A stretch of DNA of 33,450 bases from Patescibacteria group bacterium. Lineage in GTDB: Bacteria > Patescibacteriota > Patescibacteriia > 2-12-FULL-60-25. Position numbers and translations under genes: made by a program. Shown here in pieces: positions 8,174-15,106 of the stretch. The stretch covers positions 1 through 33,450 of the forward strand of contig JAHIUG010000010.1 in NCBI GenBank assembly GCA_018817245.1, given 5' to 3'. Within the stretch, counting starts at the first letter, position 1; the number at the start of each line of letters is the position of its first letter. The notes beneath the pieces are model-generated. The model saw only the letters and a program-made list of their open reading frames with translations, made no database searches and was not told the DNA's origin.

Positions 8174-8196
8174 TACTAGTCACTTAGTGACTAGTA
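8174..8196. repeat. perfect 10-bp palindrome with 3-base loop between convergent genes
   Basis: TACTAGTCAC (8174-8183), TTA, GTGACTAGTA (8187-8196). It lies just past the stop of the minus-strand gene at 8207. Neither strand has a T run after it, so it is not a standard terminator. It could be a 3'-end stabiliser of the minus message or a protein-binding site. Confidence 0.7.
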
Positions 8197-8206
8197 TGTA
8201 TAGATT

Positions 8207-8608
8207 TTATTTCTTGCAATATTTCTTCTTAAAATCTTCCTCATCTCCGTATTTTGCGAAATTTTTATGGTGCTCGGGCGGTACAAAATCTTTTGAACTT
8301 TCATGTTGGATTCCGCACCAATATCGTTCGGTCTCTCCAGCTATCTTTACCCAATACTGAAGAACGCCATTTGCATATCCGCAATAAACGCAATAAACTT
8401 TCTGAAAGAAGTTTAGATATTTCAACTTGTGGCGGTCGATTTTTATGAAGCTACTTCTCTTCACATATGGCAGACCATATAGTGGAAAGCAGATGCGATG
8501 ATATATTTCTGTCCAGATATCTAAAATAACAAGGGGAATGATACACGATGTGACAAGCGGTATGGCAACAAAATGTTGTACAAATCTGTTGGTATTTTTT
8601 AAGTACAA
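8207..8608 (-). CDS. conserved uncharacterised membrane-associated protein with CxxC
   Basis: A protein of 133 residues. The N-terminal third is hydrophobic (HFVAIPLVTSCIIPLVILDIW, about 12-32) and is followed by EIYHRICFPLYGLPYVKRS and IDRHKLKYLNFFQK. A Y-C-V-Y-C-G-Y-A-N-G motif (a CxxC pair) and YWCGIQHE follow, with a basic tail. I recognise this as a pattern found in diverse bacteria, without a known function. Because the frame is closed just upstream, the start appears to be TTG at 8608. It is the last of three minus-strand genes, 48 bases after the previous one. The whole trio is more A+T-rich than the surrounding genes, which suggests transfer. Confidence 0.7.
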   Translation of the reverse strand: MYLKNTNRFVQHFVAIPLVTSCIIPLVILDIWTEIYHRICFPLYGLPYVKRSSFIKIDRHKLKYLNFFQKVYCVYCGYANGVLQYWVKIAGETERYWCGIQHESSKDFVPPEHHKNFAKYGDEEDFKKKYCKK

Positions 8609-8656
8609 TATAACCTACACATCATATATGGTGCGTGGATTAATAGATAGGGTAAT

Positions 8657-9145
8657 TTATACTTTCGCAAAAAGTACTGTGTAATTATGCCCCACTTCTT
8701 TTGCACACTTTGGACAATATGCATAGTGGACATAGTATTTTTTAGATTTTTTCCCTTTGCCAGATAAATATTCATCCATCACTTTTAGGAATTTCGGTAT
8801 TGAATTGTATGGCCCGTCAAATACTTTGGCCATGAATGTACCAGAAATAGCGACGTTATTAGCACTAGGAACATCACCGGTTACAGAAAAGAATAATTCA
8901 GATTTAAATGGGGATGGATCAGTAAACAAAACCAAGACATCTTGTTTGTTTACTTCCACCATTTTTACTTCGTCCGCAGCCTTCCACATTTTTGTGATCT
9001 TCTTTCCAATCATAGGAGGAAAAGGGATGTGGAACAGCGTAGGAATTGTTTCCTTAATGAATTTTTTGTTGTTCCACGTGTGAGTTTTTTCATCCCATTT
9101 AGAAGGATCGAATACGGGGCAGCATTCCTTATTTGTATTTGTCAT
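8657..9145 (-). CDS. conserved uncharacterised protein (CCPxFDPxxWD / CPKCAK family)
   Basis: A protein of 162 residues with no signal peptide. The N-terminus carries ECCPVFDPSKWDEKTHTW and the C-terminus YCPKCAKEVGHNYTVLFA. I recall this pairing from a widespread family of about 160 residues that sometimes carries a vague 'hydrolase' label; no function is established that I know of. The two cysteine sites could bind metal together. The gene begins four bases after the stop of the isochorismatase-like gene, so the two are translationally linked. There is no Shine-Dalgarno sequence. Confidence 0.7.
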   Translation of the reverse strand: MTNTNKECCPVFDPSKWDEKTHTWNNKKFIKETIPTLFHIPFPPMIGKKITKMWKAADEVKMVEVNKQDVLVLFTDPSPFKSELFFSVTGDVPSANNVAISGTFMAKVFDGPYNSIPKFLKVMDEYLSGKGKKSKKYYVHYAYCPKCAKEVGHNYTVLFAKV

Positions 9146-9149
9146 ATGC

Positions 9150-9776
9150 TTATATTAATTTAAATAATTTCTTTAATTCATTCCAAGAAATAACTTTTGC
9201 CCAATTTAATAAAGGAGGATTACTTAGAATCATTTTTGTCTCTTTTTGATTTCCCGAATATGTATCAACCGCTTCTTTTAATATTTTAACTCTATAACCG
9301 CGCCATTTTAATTCCTGTGCCGTACAAAGCACGCAACAATCAATTGTTAAACCGATTAAGATAACTTCGTCCACTTCTTCGGGTTTACCAATTGTAGAGT
9401 TTAACCATTTTGTAAAAGCTTCAGGATCTTGGTATGGAAGCCCGGGTTTTTTATTTGGATCGCCAATATTCTTTCTTGTCCAAATTGGAGAATTCATGCA
9501 CTTCACCCAGACATTTTTCAATTTTACATCTTCTGGAATTTCGGAAATATAACCATCCTCACCCGGACAAGTGGAATCATCAAGATCACCTGGGCGCGGT
9601 TGTCGGTAATCTGAAATGATTTCAGCAACTTTAATATTGTGTTTTCTTAAAAAAGGTACAAGAGTTTTTTTGATAAAATCTACGTTTGGATGTGGCCTGT
9701 AATGTTTACCGCCTTTAGCACTAAATTCTTTCTGGAAATCTACTGAAATGATTTTTGTACTTGTCATATAATCCAT
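9150..9776 (-). CDS. isochorismatase-family cysteine hydrolase
   Basis: A protein of 208 residues. The conserved aspartate is D13 in ISVDFQKEF, a candidate lysine is K102 in WTRKNIG, and the catalytic cysteine is C148 in GLTIDCCVLCTAQEL, where the family has T-x-x-C-V-x-x-T-A. The final strand (YRVKILKEAVDTYS) is also typical. Members hydrolyse amides or vinyl ethers (nicotinamidase, isochorismatase, carbamoylsarcosine amidase); the substrate here cannot be assigned. It is the first gene of the three-gene minus operon. Its start overlaps a promoter for the opposite-strand gene, and a second ATG three codons in (9767) is possible. Confidence 0.82.
   Translation of the reverse strand: MDYMTSTKIISVDFQKEFSAKGGKHYRPHPNVDFIKKTLVPFLRKHNIKVAEIISDYRQPRPGDLDDSTCPGEDGYISEIPEDVKLKNVWVKCMNSPIWTRKNIGDPNKKPGLPYQDPEAFTKWLNSTIGKPEEVDEVILIGLTIDCCVLCTAQELKWRGYRVKILKEAVDTYSGNQKETKMILSNPPLLNWAKVISWNELKKLFKLI
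9743..9772 (+). promoter_or_regulatory. sigma70-type promoter of the gene at 9796
   Basis: CTGAAA (9743-9748), an 18-base spacer and a perfect TATAAT (9767-9772). Transcription would begin near 9779, giving a leader of about 17 bases that carries GGAAGGGA before the ATG at 9796. The promoter lies inside the 5' end of the divergent isochorismatase-like gene. On the minus strand a TATAAA (9786-9781) with TTGGAG (9807-9802) is a weaker candidate for that operon, so the two may compete. Confidence 0.6.
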
Positions 9777-9795
9777 TCATTTTATAGGAAGGGAG

Positions 9796-10671
9796 ATGGT
9801 TCTCCAAGCTAGTGCATTTTTCCCCACATTGAGTTATCATCGTGGCATGCAAGAAAAGGACGTGGAGAAGAGCAAAACATGGATCCGCCTAGAGTGGATT
9901 TCTATTGTTTATTTAGCACTTTTTGTACTTGCGGTTTTATCTCCATCCCTGGTCGCGCGAGACCTTTTTGGGATTCAGGAGCGGCATGTGGAAGAAATAC
10001 TTATTTTTCTGTTTGGAATCACGGGATTAGCAACCTTTTCCATCTATCAACGCTACATGGAAAAAAGCGAGAAGGAGCACCAGGATGCCAGAAATGAATA
10101 TGATCGTGCTAAGCGCGAATTGGTAGAATCGTACAAATATATAGGATCGTTAAATCGGCAGATTGATGTGCTAAAAGGTTTGGCAAATAAAACATCAGTA
10201 GAACTCGTAAAGAGCGACTACTTGAGCAAAGATCTGCTCACATCGTTGATCTCAAGTGCAGCAGCGAGCGCCGGGGCTCAAACTGCGCTCATACGTTATG
10301 TAGATCTTAAAACTTTGCGCACTCACAACGAGGTATTCCATACTTTGGAAAAAGCTGAGGTCATGAGAGTTTCAAATAAAGTATTGAGACGTATACATGA
10401 AGAAGGAGTTTCGCATTCTTTTTTGCAAGATGAAAAGGGGAGTGAGATTTTGGTAATTCCATCAGATCAGCACAGTAAATGTATTAAGGCTTATATTTTG
10501 ATTGCTTATGATCGCAACAAGGGCGCGAGCATTGATATATCTTTGCTTAAAGTTTTTGCTAATCAGGCTGAGTTGTTGCATCATGCGTTAGATAAGCAGT
10601 CAAATGAAACAACAGATCCTATTGAGCTAGTAGAGCAGACAGAGAAGCAGGTTTCTGGTGAGGTATCATAG
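9796..10671 (+). CDS. two-helix membrane protein with coiled coil and GAF-like domain
   Basis: A protein of 291 residues. Two transmembrane segments at about 32-55 (WISIVYLALFVLAVLSP) and 67-84 (ILIFLFGITGLATFSIY) are followed by a charged coiled coil at about 86-135. A C-terminal alpha/beta part (about 140-270) resembles a GAF domain (LVKSDYLSKDLLTSLISSAAASAGA, then alternating strands and VFANQAELLHHAL at the end). The layout suggests a membrane-tethered sensor without a kinase domain; no partner is visible. The start at 9796 has a Shine-Dalgarno-like GGAAGGGA and fits the promoter; ATG at 9847 is the alternative. It lies upstream of alaS, separated by a complex repeat. Confidence 0.65.
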   Translation: MVLQASAFFPTLSYHRGMQEKDVEKSKTWIRLEWISIVYLALFVLAVLSPSLVARDLFGIQERHVEEILIFLFGITGLATFSIYQRYMEKSEKEHQDARNEYDRAKRELVESYKYIGSLNRQIDVLKGLANKTSVELVKSDYLSKDLLTSLISSAAASAGAQTALIRYVDLKTLRTHNEVFHTLEKAEVMRVSNKVLRRIHEEGVSHSFLQDEKGSEILVIPSDQHSKCIKAYILIAYDRNKGASIDISLLKVFANQAELLHHALDKQSNETTDPIELVEQTEKQVSGEVS

Positions 10672-10674
10672 AAT

Positions 10675-10875
10675 TGTCATCTCGACTGGAGCGTAGGGAC
10701 ATCATTTAACGTTCCGAAGCGTAACGGAGAGATCTTTTTAGAAGGATTTCTCCGCTTCGCATTCGCTACGGTCGAAATGACAGATAGAAGGATTTCTCCG
10801 CTTCGCATTCGCTACGGTCGAAATGACAGATAGAAGGATTTCTCCGCTTCGCATTCGCTACGGTCGAAATGACAG
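10675..10875. repeat. TGTCAT-ended composite element with a 46-bp tandem triplication, copy 3
   Basis: It begins TGTCATCTCGACTGGAGCG (10675) and ends GGTCGAAATGACA. The right part consists of 46-bp direct repeats starting at 10741, 10787 and 10833 (the last is 43 bases long), identical as far as I can read. Each contains CTACGGTCGAAATGACA, the right arm. So one left arm faces three right arms. It fills most of the gap between the membrane protein and alaS. Confidence 0.92.
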
Positions 10876-10918
10876 TATGTTCTCTTGTTCTTTTGTTCTT
10901 TTGTGTTAATCTAGACCA

Positions 10919-12793
10919 ATGCTTACATCAGAATTACGCCAAAAATACTTGGATTTTTTTAAGGAAAAGGGGCACTCAATAATTCCCTCGGCTTCTTTGA
11001 TTCCAAAAGAAGATCCAACTGTGCTTTTTACAACCGCTGGAATGCAGCAGTTGGTTCCATATTTTATAGGTAAATCACATCCTATGGGCAATCGCTTGAC
11101 CGATGTTCAGAAGTGTATTCGAACTGTCGATATCGATGAAGTGGGGGACAATCGTCATCTCACATTTTTTGAGATGCTGGGTAACTGGTCTTTGGGAGAT
11201 TATTTTAAACAAGAAGCAATTACGTGGTCATTTGAATTTTTAACTGATGAAAAGTGGCTCGCCCTAGATCCGAAGAAGTTATTTGTCACTGTGTTCGCAG
11301 GAGATAAGGACGCGCCAAAAGACGAGGAGTCCATTGGTATTTGGCAGGCGCAGTTTCAAATGCAGGGGATTTCAGCTGAGATAGGCAAGCCAGGTAAAGA
11401 TGAGCCAACGGACGGTAAAGAAGGTGCGCGTATCTATTCATACGGTAAAAAAGAAAATTGGTGGGGGCCAATTGGAGAGACTGGACCATGCGGACCAAAC
11501 TCGGAAATGTTCTATGACACAGGTCGCAAGCACGATCCGGATTTTGGAAAAGTTTGCCATCCCAATTGCGATTGCGGTCGTTTTGTTGAGATTTGGAATG
11601 ACGTCTTTTTGGTACATGAAAAGAAAGCCGATGGTTCATTTGGGCCGCTCAAACAAAAGAATGTTGATACTGGAATGGGGCTGGAAAGAACAGCAGCCAT
11701 GTTGCAGGGCAAAGATACGGTTTTTGAAATCGAGACTTTTGCGGGGATTTTTGACGCGCTCGCAACTCTATCCGGAATAAAATACGAACCGGAAACGCCA
11801 AATGCGAAAAGCGAAGTGCAAAAAGCGAACAAATCTCTTCGAATAATCGCTGATCATCTGCGCGCTGCCACGTTTATCATTGGAGATGAAAACGGCGCAG
11901 TTCCGTCTAATGTAGGGCAGGGATACATTGTTCGAAGATTGGTGCGCCGTGCAATTCGCGAAGGACGGCGTTTGGGAATCGACAAAGCGTTTACAGATAA
12001 AGTGGCGTTGGTTGTGATTGGCGAGTTTGGATATCACTATAAAGAGCTGGAGACGAATAAAGATCGCGTCATATCTGAACTGAAAAAAGAGGAAGAGAAA
12101 TTTGGCACAACATTAGAAAAGGGACTTAAAGAATTTGAGAAGATGATGAAAGATCATGTTATAGATGGCAAAGAGGCATTTATTCTTTTCTCCACATACG
12201 GATTTCCGCTCGAGCTTACACAGGAATTGGTGGGGGAGAATGGCGGTAACTTGGATATTGCCGAGTTTAAAAAAGAATTTGAAAAACATCAGGAGCTTTC
12301 CAGAACTGCGAGCGCAGGAATGTTTAAGGGCGGGCTTGCAGATCATTCGGAGGAAACAACGCGTTTGCACACAGCAACACATCTTTTGCATAAAGCTTTG
12401 CGGCAGGTTTTGGGAGATGATGTTGCGCAAAAAGGTTCAAACATCACAGCTGAGCGTTTGCGATTTGATTTTACTTATGGAGAAAAAATGACGCCCGAGC
12501 AGATTAAGGAAGTTGAGAATCTGGTGAATGAAGCGATTAAAAAAGATTTACCTGTGAGATTCGAAGAGATGAGTGTTGAACAGGCTAAAGGCGTAGGAGC
12601 GGTTGGGCTTTTTGAATCAAAATACGGAGATAAAGTAAAAGTTTATTTTGTTGGCGAAGATAAGGATGCGTTTTCAGTCGAGATCTGCGGCGGCCCTCAC
12701 GTGGCGCGTACGAGCGAGCTCGGTTCGTTTAAAATCTTAAAAGAAGAATCCGCATCTGCAGGGATACGAAGGATAAAAGCTACTTTGTCCTAA
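10919..12793 (+). CDS. alaS: alanyl-tRNA synthetase, short form without C-Ala domain
   Basis: A protein of 624 residues that charges tRNA(Ala). The aminoacylation domain is complete (MLTSELRQKYLDFFKEKGH, TAGMQQLVPYF, FFEMLGNWSLGDYFK, GLERTAAMLQG). The editing domain has the zinc-binding H484xxxH488 (HTATHLLH) and C590/H594 (CGGPHV). The chain ends soon after GIRRIKA, so the dimerisation/C-Ala (DHHA1) domain of the usual 870-880-residue enzyme is missing. At about residues 292-305 there is a lysine-rich insert (PNAKSEVQKANK) whose DNA is a heptamer array, just before the conserved LRIIADHLRAATF. There is no Shine-Dalgarno sequence, and a stop is natural at 12791-12793. Confidence 0.92.
   Translation: MLTSELRQKYLDFFKEKGHSIIPSASLIPKEDPTVLFTTAGMQQLVPYFIGKSHPMGNRLTDVQKCIRTVDIDEVGDNRHLTFFEMLGNWSLGDYFKQEAITWSFEFLTDEKWLALDPKKLFVTVFAGDKDAPKDEESIGIWQAQFQMQGISAEIGKPGKDEPTDGKEGARIYSYGKKENWWGPIGETGPCGPNSEMFYDTGRKHDPDFGKVCHPNCDCGRFVEIWNDVFLVHEKKADGSFGPLKQKNVDTGMGLERTAAMLQGKDTVFEIETFAGIFDALATLSGIKYEPETPNAKSEVQKANKSLRIIADHLRAATFIIGDENGAVPSNVGQGYIVRRLVRRAIREGRRLGIDKAFTDKVALVVIGEFGYHYKELETNKDRVISELKKEEEKFGTTLEKGLKEFEKMMKDHVIDGKEAFILFSTYGFPLELTQELVGENGGNLDIAEFKKEFEKHQELSRTASAGMFKGGLADHSEETTRLHTATHLLHKALRQVLGDDVAQKGSNITAERLRFDFTYGEKMTPEQIKEVENLVNEAIKKDLPVRFEEMSVEQAKGVGAVGLFESKYGDKVKVYFVGEDKDAFSVEICGGPHVARTSELGSFKILKEESASAGIRRIKATLS
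11793..11834. repeat. in-frame heptamer array inside alaS
   Basis: The units are AAACGCC, AAATGCG, AAAAGCG, AAGTGCA, AAAAGCG and AACAAAT: 42 bases, six units, so two units per seven codons without a frame change. Confidence 0.75.
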
Positions 12794-12835
12794 AACCCAT
12801 AGCCTGGAACCTATATCCCGTAACTCGTAACGCAT
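12794..12835. repeat. heptamer array after alaS
   Basis: Six degenerate units: AACCCAT, AGCCTGG, AACCTAT, ATCCCGT, AACTCGT, AACGCAT. It starts at the alaS stop codon and runs directly into the next palindromic element. Confidence 0.75.
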
Positions 12836-12836
12836 C

Positions 12837-12967
12837 TGTCATCCCGTACATATATCTTACAGTTACGGGATCCAGAACAAATTAAAACTTCTGATTTCAG
12901 ATTACGAGTCTTTATGATTGACCTTTCCGTCTTTTTTGTTATACAAAGAATGATGTACGGGATGACA
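12837..12967. mobile_element. 131-bp MITE-like element with perfect 15-bp inverted ends
   Basis: The ends TGTCATCCCGTACAT (12837-12851) and ATGTACGGGATGACA (12953-12967) are exact reverse complements. The interior has no gene. A second internal pair, TTACGGGAT beside the left arm, can also pair. It shares the outer TGTCAT/ATGACA with the other elements in this window but has a different body, and is compatible with a miniature inverted-repeat element mobilised in trans. I see no clear target duplication. Confidence 0.75.
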
Positions 12968-12973
12968 GTGGAG

Positions 12974-12982
12974 TGCTAAAAT
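12974..12982 (+). promoter_or_regulatory. possible extended -10 promoter of the lipoprotein gene
   Basis: TGCTAAAAT fits TGnTATAAT with one mismatch and lies 45 bases upstream of the GTG start. No -35 is evident. Confidence 0.4.
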
Positions 12983-12995
12983 ATGGCGCACGTGT

Positions 12996-13016
12996 ACAAA
13001 TTCCAAATTTCAAACT
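12996..13016. repeat. heptamer array in the leader of the lipoprotein gene
   Basis: Three units, ACAAATT, CCAAATT and TCAAACT, directly before the Shine-Dalgarno sequence AGGGGGAA. Confidence 0.6.
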
Positions 13017-13027
13017 AGGGGGAAATA

Positions 13028-13399
13028 GTGACTCAAAAACTCACGTTAGTCATTCTCATTGCTCTTTCACTCACGCTTGGATGCAAATCCTACGTGCAAA
13101 TCGTGGCACCTGTGAATGTGCCTATCAACTCTTCTGATGTGGATCCGGACGGTGGTCAAGCGCCGGCCGAGGTAGTGAAACTGCCAGAGTTCAAAAAGAA
13201 GCAGACTCAGCCGCTAGTGCACGAAATTGTTTTCCAGTCTGAGAATCTGCCTCCAAAGAGCGAAAGCATTTTACTTGGTGGTTTCATGATTGGATTTGGA
13301 GAGATGATCGTGTCTGAAGACGATCCATTGTTTCAACAATTGATGCATCCAGTTTCAAGCCAGGCCCCAGTCATAAACGATCTTCAAGGTCCTTTCTAG
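13028..13399 (+). CDS. small lipoprotein of unknown function
   Basis: A protein of 123 residues starting with GTG. The signal peptide (KLTLVILIALSLTLG) ends in a lipobox, L-T-L-G-C19, so the mature protein should be lipid-anchored at C19 outside the membrane. The remainder is hydrophilic and shows no family I know (PVNVPINSSDVDPDGG and a C-terminal EDDPLFQQLMHPV). A purine tract AGGGGGAAA precedes the start. It is a single-gene unit ending in a terminator, and like the genes at 171, 7390 and 18189 it is richer in G+C than the ribosomal genes beside it. Confidence 0.75.
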   Translation: MTQKLTLVILIALSLTLGCKSYVQIVAPVNVPINSSDVDPDGGQAPAEVVKLPEFKKKQTQPLVHEIVFQSENLPPKSESILLGGFMIGFGEMIVSEDDPLFQQLMHPVSSQAPVINDLQGPF

Positions 13400-13423
13400 G
13401 GGCTTACGCCCACAGAATCTTTT

Positions 13424-13453
13424 AAGCAATGTGTCAAGCACGTTGCTTTTTTT
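13424..13453 (+). terminator. intrinsic terminator of the lipoprotein gene
   Basis: A 10-bp stem AAGCAATGTG (13424-13433)/CACGTTGCTT (13439-13448) with one G-U pair and a 5-base loop. The T run (13447-13453) also forms the start of the next promoter's -35. Confidence 0.85.
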
Positions 13454-13480
13454 GACTAATCTGCTCAACTTAGCTATAAT
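13452..13480 (+). promoter_or_regulatory. main promoter of the infA-rpsI operon
   Basis: TTGACT (13452-13457), a 17-base spacer and a perfect TATAAT (13475-13480). Transcription would start near 13487, leaving a leader of about 55 bases before infA. It directly abuts the upstream terminator. Confidence 0.85.
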
Positions 13481-13540
13481 CCCGGCATTATTATTGTGGA
13501 TAACATATATCTTAAATCATGATCAAAACACCAAGTTTCT

Positions 13541-13774
13541 ATGGCAGCTAAGCCCACATCTCCAAATAAAGAATTTATTGTATTAAAAGCTGTAATCGAG
13601 GAGAGCTTACCGGGCGGAACGTTCAAGGTTAAGCTTGAAAATGGCCAAGAGATTTTGGCTCATTTATCAGGTAAAATGAGAAAGTTTCGTATCCGTTTAA
13701 CCCATGGCGACGAGGTGCAATTAGAGGTATCGCCCTACGATTTGACAAAAGGGCGTATTACTTATAGATTATAG
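13541..13774 (+). CDS. infA: translation initiation factor IF-1
   Basis: A protein of 77 residues with an OB fold. [17 protein letters not shown] and [21 protein letters not shown] match IF-1, followed by [19 protein letters not shown] and the terminal KGRITYRL. It binds the ribosomal A site during initiation. The N-terminus is about five residues longer than E. coli IF-1. It is first in the ribosomal operon and has no Shine-Dalgarno sequence. Confidence 0.96.
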   Translation: MAAKPTSPNKEFIVLKAVIEESLPGGTFKVKLENGQEILAHLSGKMRKFRIRLTHGDEVQLEVSPYDLTKGRITYRL

Positions 13775-13780
13775 CCCGTT

Positions 13781-13817
13781 TGACGGCCCCATTTATTTAT
13801 GCAATACGGGGTCGTTA
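13781..13817 (+). promoter_or_regulatory. hairpin between infA and rpmJ, possible attenuator or processing site
   Basis: TGACGGCCCC (13781-13790) pairs with GGGGTCGTTA (13808-13817) over ten positions including two G-U pairs, with a 17-base A+T-rich loop. No T run follows, so full termination is unlikely. Confidence 0.55.
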
Positions 13818-13841
13818 ATGTCATTGTAAGAAGGATAATGT

Positions 13842-13958
13842 ATGAAAGTTAGATCCTCAGTTAAAAAAATTTGCCGAGATTGTCAGGTTGTGCGTCGCAA
13901 AGGACGACTTGTTGTGATTTGCAAAAAAAACCCCAGACATAAACAGAGACAAGGATAA
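13842..13958 (+). CDS. rpmJ: 50S ribosomal protein L36
   Basis: A protein of 38 residues, the standard length ([17 protein letters not shown]...). The zinc ligands C11, C14, C27 and H33 are all present, so this is the zinc-binding (C+) form. AAGGATAAT just upstream can act as a Shine-Dalgarno sequence, one of few in this operon. The gene sits between infA and rpsM, the usual order. Confidence 0.97.
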   Translation: MKVRSSVKKICRDCQVVRRKGRLVVICKKNPRHKQRQG

Positions 13959-13980
13959 TGTAATGATCAATGACGAAACC

Positions 13981-14020
13981 CGAATTACGAATTACGAATT
14001 ACGAATTACGAATTACGAAT
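13981..14020. repeat. near-perfect heptamer array (CGAATTA)
   Basis: Five exact copies of CGAATTA plus a partial CGAAT. It is the cleanest of the window's 7-base arrays and lies in the gap between rpmJ and rpsM within the ribosomal operon. Confidence 0.97.
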
Positions 14021-14048
14021 GAATGGATGGATCGGAGAACAACTACCA

Positions 14049-14083
14049 ACATTAGTCATTAGTAATTGGTAATTCGTCATTAT
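14049..14083. repeat. heptamer array before rpsM
   Basis: ACATTAG, TCATTAG, TAATTGG, TAATTCG, TCATTAT. It is roughly the reverse complement of the CGAATTA array upstream (TAATTCG), so the two may pair. It ends 15 bases before the rpsM start. Confidence 0.75.
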
Positions 14084-14098
14084 CAACTAATAAAAAAT

Positions 14099-14485
14099 AT
14101 GGCACGAATCGCAGGAGTTACTTTACCGGCAAGAAAGCGCACAGACATAGCGCTTACTTATATTTACGGAATTGGCGACATTACCGCAAAAAAAATTATT
14201 GCTGAGGCCGGTGTATCTCCGGATGTGCGCGTGCAGGATCTAACAGAAATACAGGCCAACAAATTGCGTGAAGTGGTTGAGAAGAATTTTAGAGTGGAAG
14301 GTGAGCTTAAGCGCGAGGTTATGAGTAACATTAAGCGTTTGAAAGAAGTGGGATCCTATAGAGGAAGTCGACACACCCGGAATTTGCCGGCCAGAGGCCA
14401 GCGAACAAAGACAAATTCGCGAACAGTTCGCGGAAATGTTCGTAGAACAATGGGATCCGGTAAGAGAAAGCTTGAGAAGACATAA
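14099..14485 (+). CDS. rpsM: 30S ribosomal protein S13
   Basis: A protein of 128 residues, near the usual 118-126. It starts [14 protein letters not shown] and has [15 protein letters not shown] (helix-hairpin-helix) and the conserved tail [28 protein letters not shown]13 contacts the P-site tRNA and the 30S head. The frame is open 11 codons upstream, but the family's start is the ATG at 14099. There is no Shine-Dalgarno sequence. Confidence 0.97.
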   Translation: MARIAGVTLPARKRTDIALTYIYGIGDITAKKIIAEAGVSPDVRVQDLTEIQANKLREVVEKNFRVEGELKREVMSNIKRLKEVGSYRGSRHTRNLPARGQRTKTNSRTVRGNVRRTMGSGKRKLEKT

Positions 14486-14486
14486 A

Positions 14487-14521
14487 CACATAGCACGTAA
14501 CACATAGCACGTAACATAAAT
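14487..14521. repeat. heptamer array between rpsM and rpsK
   Basis: CACATAG, CACGTAA, CACATAG, CACGTAA, CATAAAT: two alternating 7-base words, that is, a 14-base repeat. It fills nearly all of the gap. Confidence 0.85.
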
Positions 14522-14530
14522 TCAAAAAAA

Positions 14531-15043
14531 ATGGAAGAAGAAATGAAACAACAAGAAATTACTGAGACGCAAGTCGATGAGCAGCCTGAAAAGGTTGTTG
14601 ATTCTTCATCTGCTGAAAAGGGCGGGGAATCGGAGACTGGCGGTAAGTCTAAATCCGCGAAAGCTCGATCTAAGAAAAAGTCTAAGGTCAAAAAGCAAGT
14701 TTCTCACGGTAAAGTTTACATACAAGCAACTTATAACAACACGATTATTTCGATTACTGATTTGAATGGAAATGTGCTTGCGTGGGGTAGCGCCGGATCA
14801 GTCGGTTTCAAAGGTCCAAAAAAAGCAACTCCATATGCGGCAACTGTTGTTGTGAAAAAGATTTCAGAAAAAGTTGAACCTTACGGTTTGCGCGAGGCTA
14901 ACATGTTTATTTCCGGCGTTGGATCAGGTCGTGAAGGAGCTATTCGCGCATTTAACGCGCAGGGTATAAATATTTTGACCATTAAAGATGTAACCCCTAT
15001 CCCGCATAACGGATGCCGTCCTCCAAGGCCACGTAGAGTCTAA
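14531..15043 (+). CDS. rpsK: 30S ribosomal protein S11 with long N-terminal extension
   Basis: A protein of 170 residues against a usual 125-130. The S11 core begins at about residue 55 (VSHGKVYIQATYNNTIISIT) and ends with the typical DVTPIPHNGCRPPRPRRV. The first 55 residues are extra: an acidic stretch (1-40) followed by a lysine-rich one (KSKSAKARSKKKSKVKK). Similar tails exist on S11 in some related bacteria, but their role is unknown. S11 lies at the platform of the 30S subunit. A second ATG at 14543 would shorten the extension by only four residues. Confidence 0.95.
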   Translation: MEEEMKQQEITETQVDEQPEKVVDSSSAEKGGESETGGKSKSAKARSKKKSKVKKQVSHGKVYIQATYNNTIISITDLNGNVLAWGSAGSVGFKGPKKATPYAATVVVKKISEKVEPYGLREANMFISGVGSGREGAIRAFNAQGINILTIKDVTPIPHNGCRPPRPRRV

Positions 15044-15106
15044 ACACTAATTTTCAATTACCGATTTTTAACTTCCAAACATCATTCGTAATTTCGTAGA
15101 CCTGAT

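Noticed and set aside
12838..13020. Structured RNA or riboswitch before the lipoprotein gene
   Set aside because: The structure is explained by exact inverted ends of a repeat element; no known aptamer core is seen.
13981..14083. CRISPR-like array in the ribosomal operon
   Set aside because: The units are only 7 bases and contiguous, with no spacers; no cas1 or effector gene is near. It is a tandem heptamer array.
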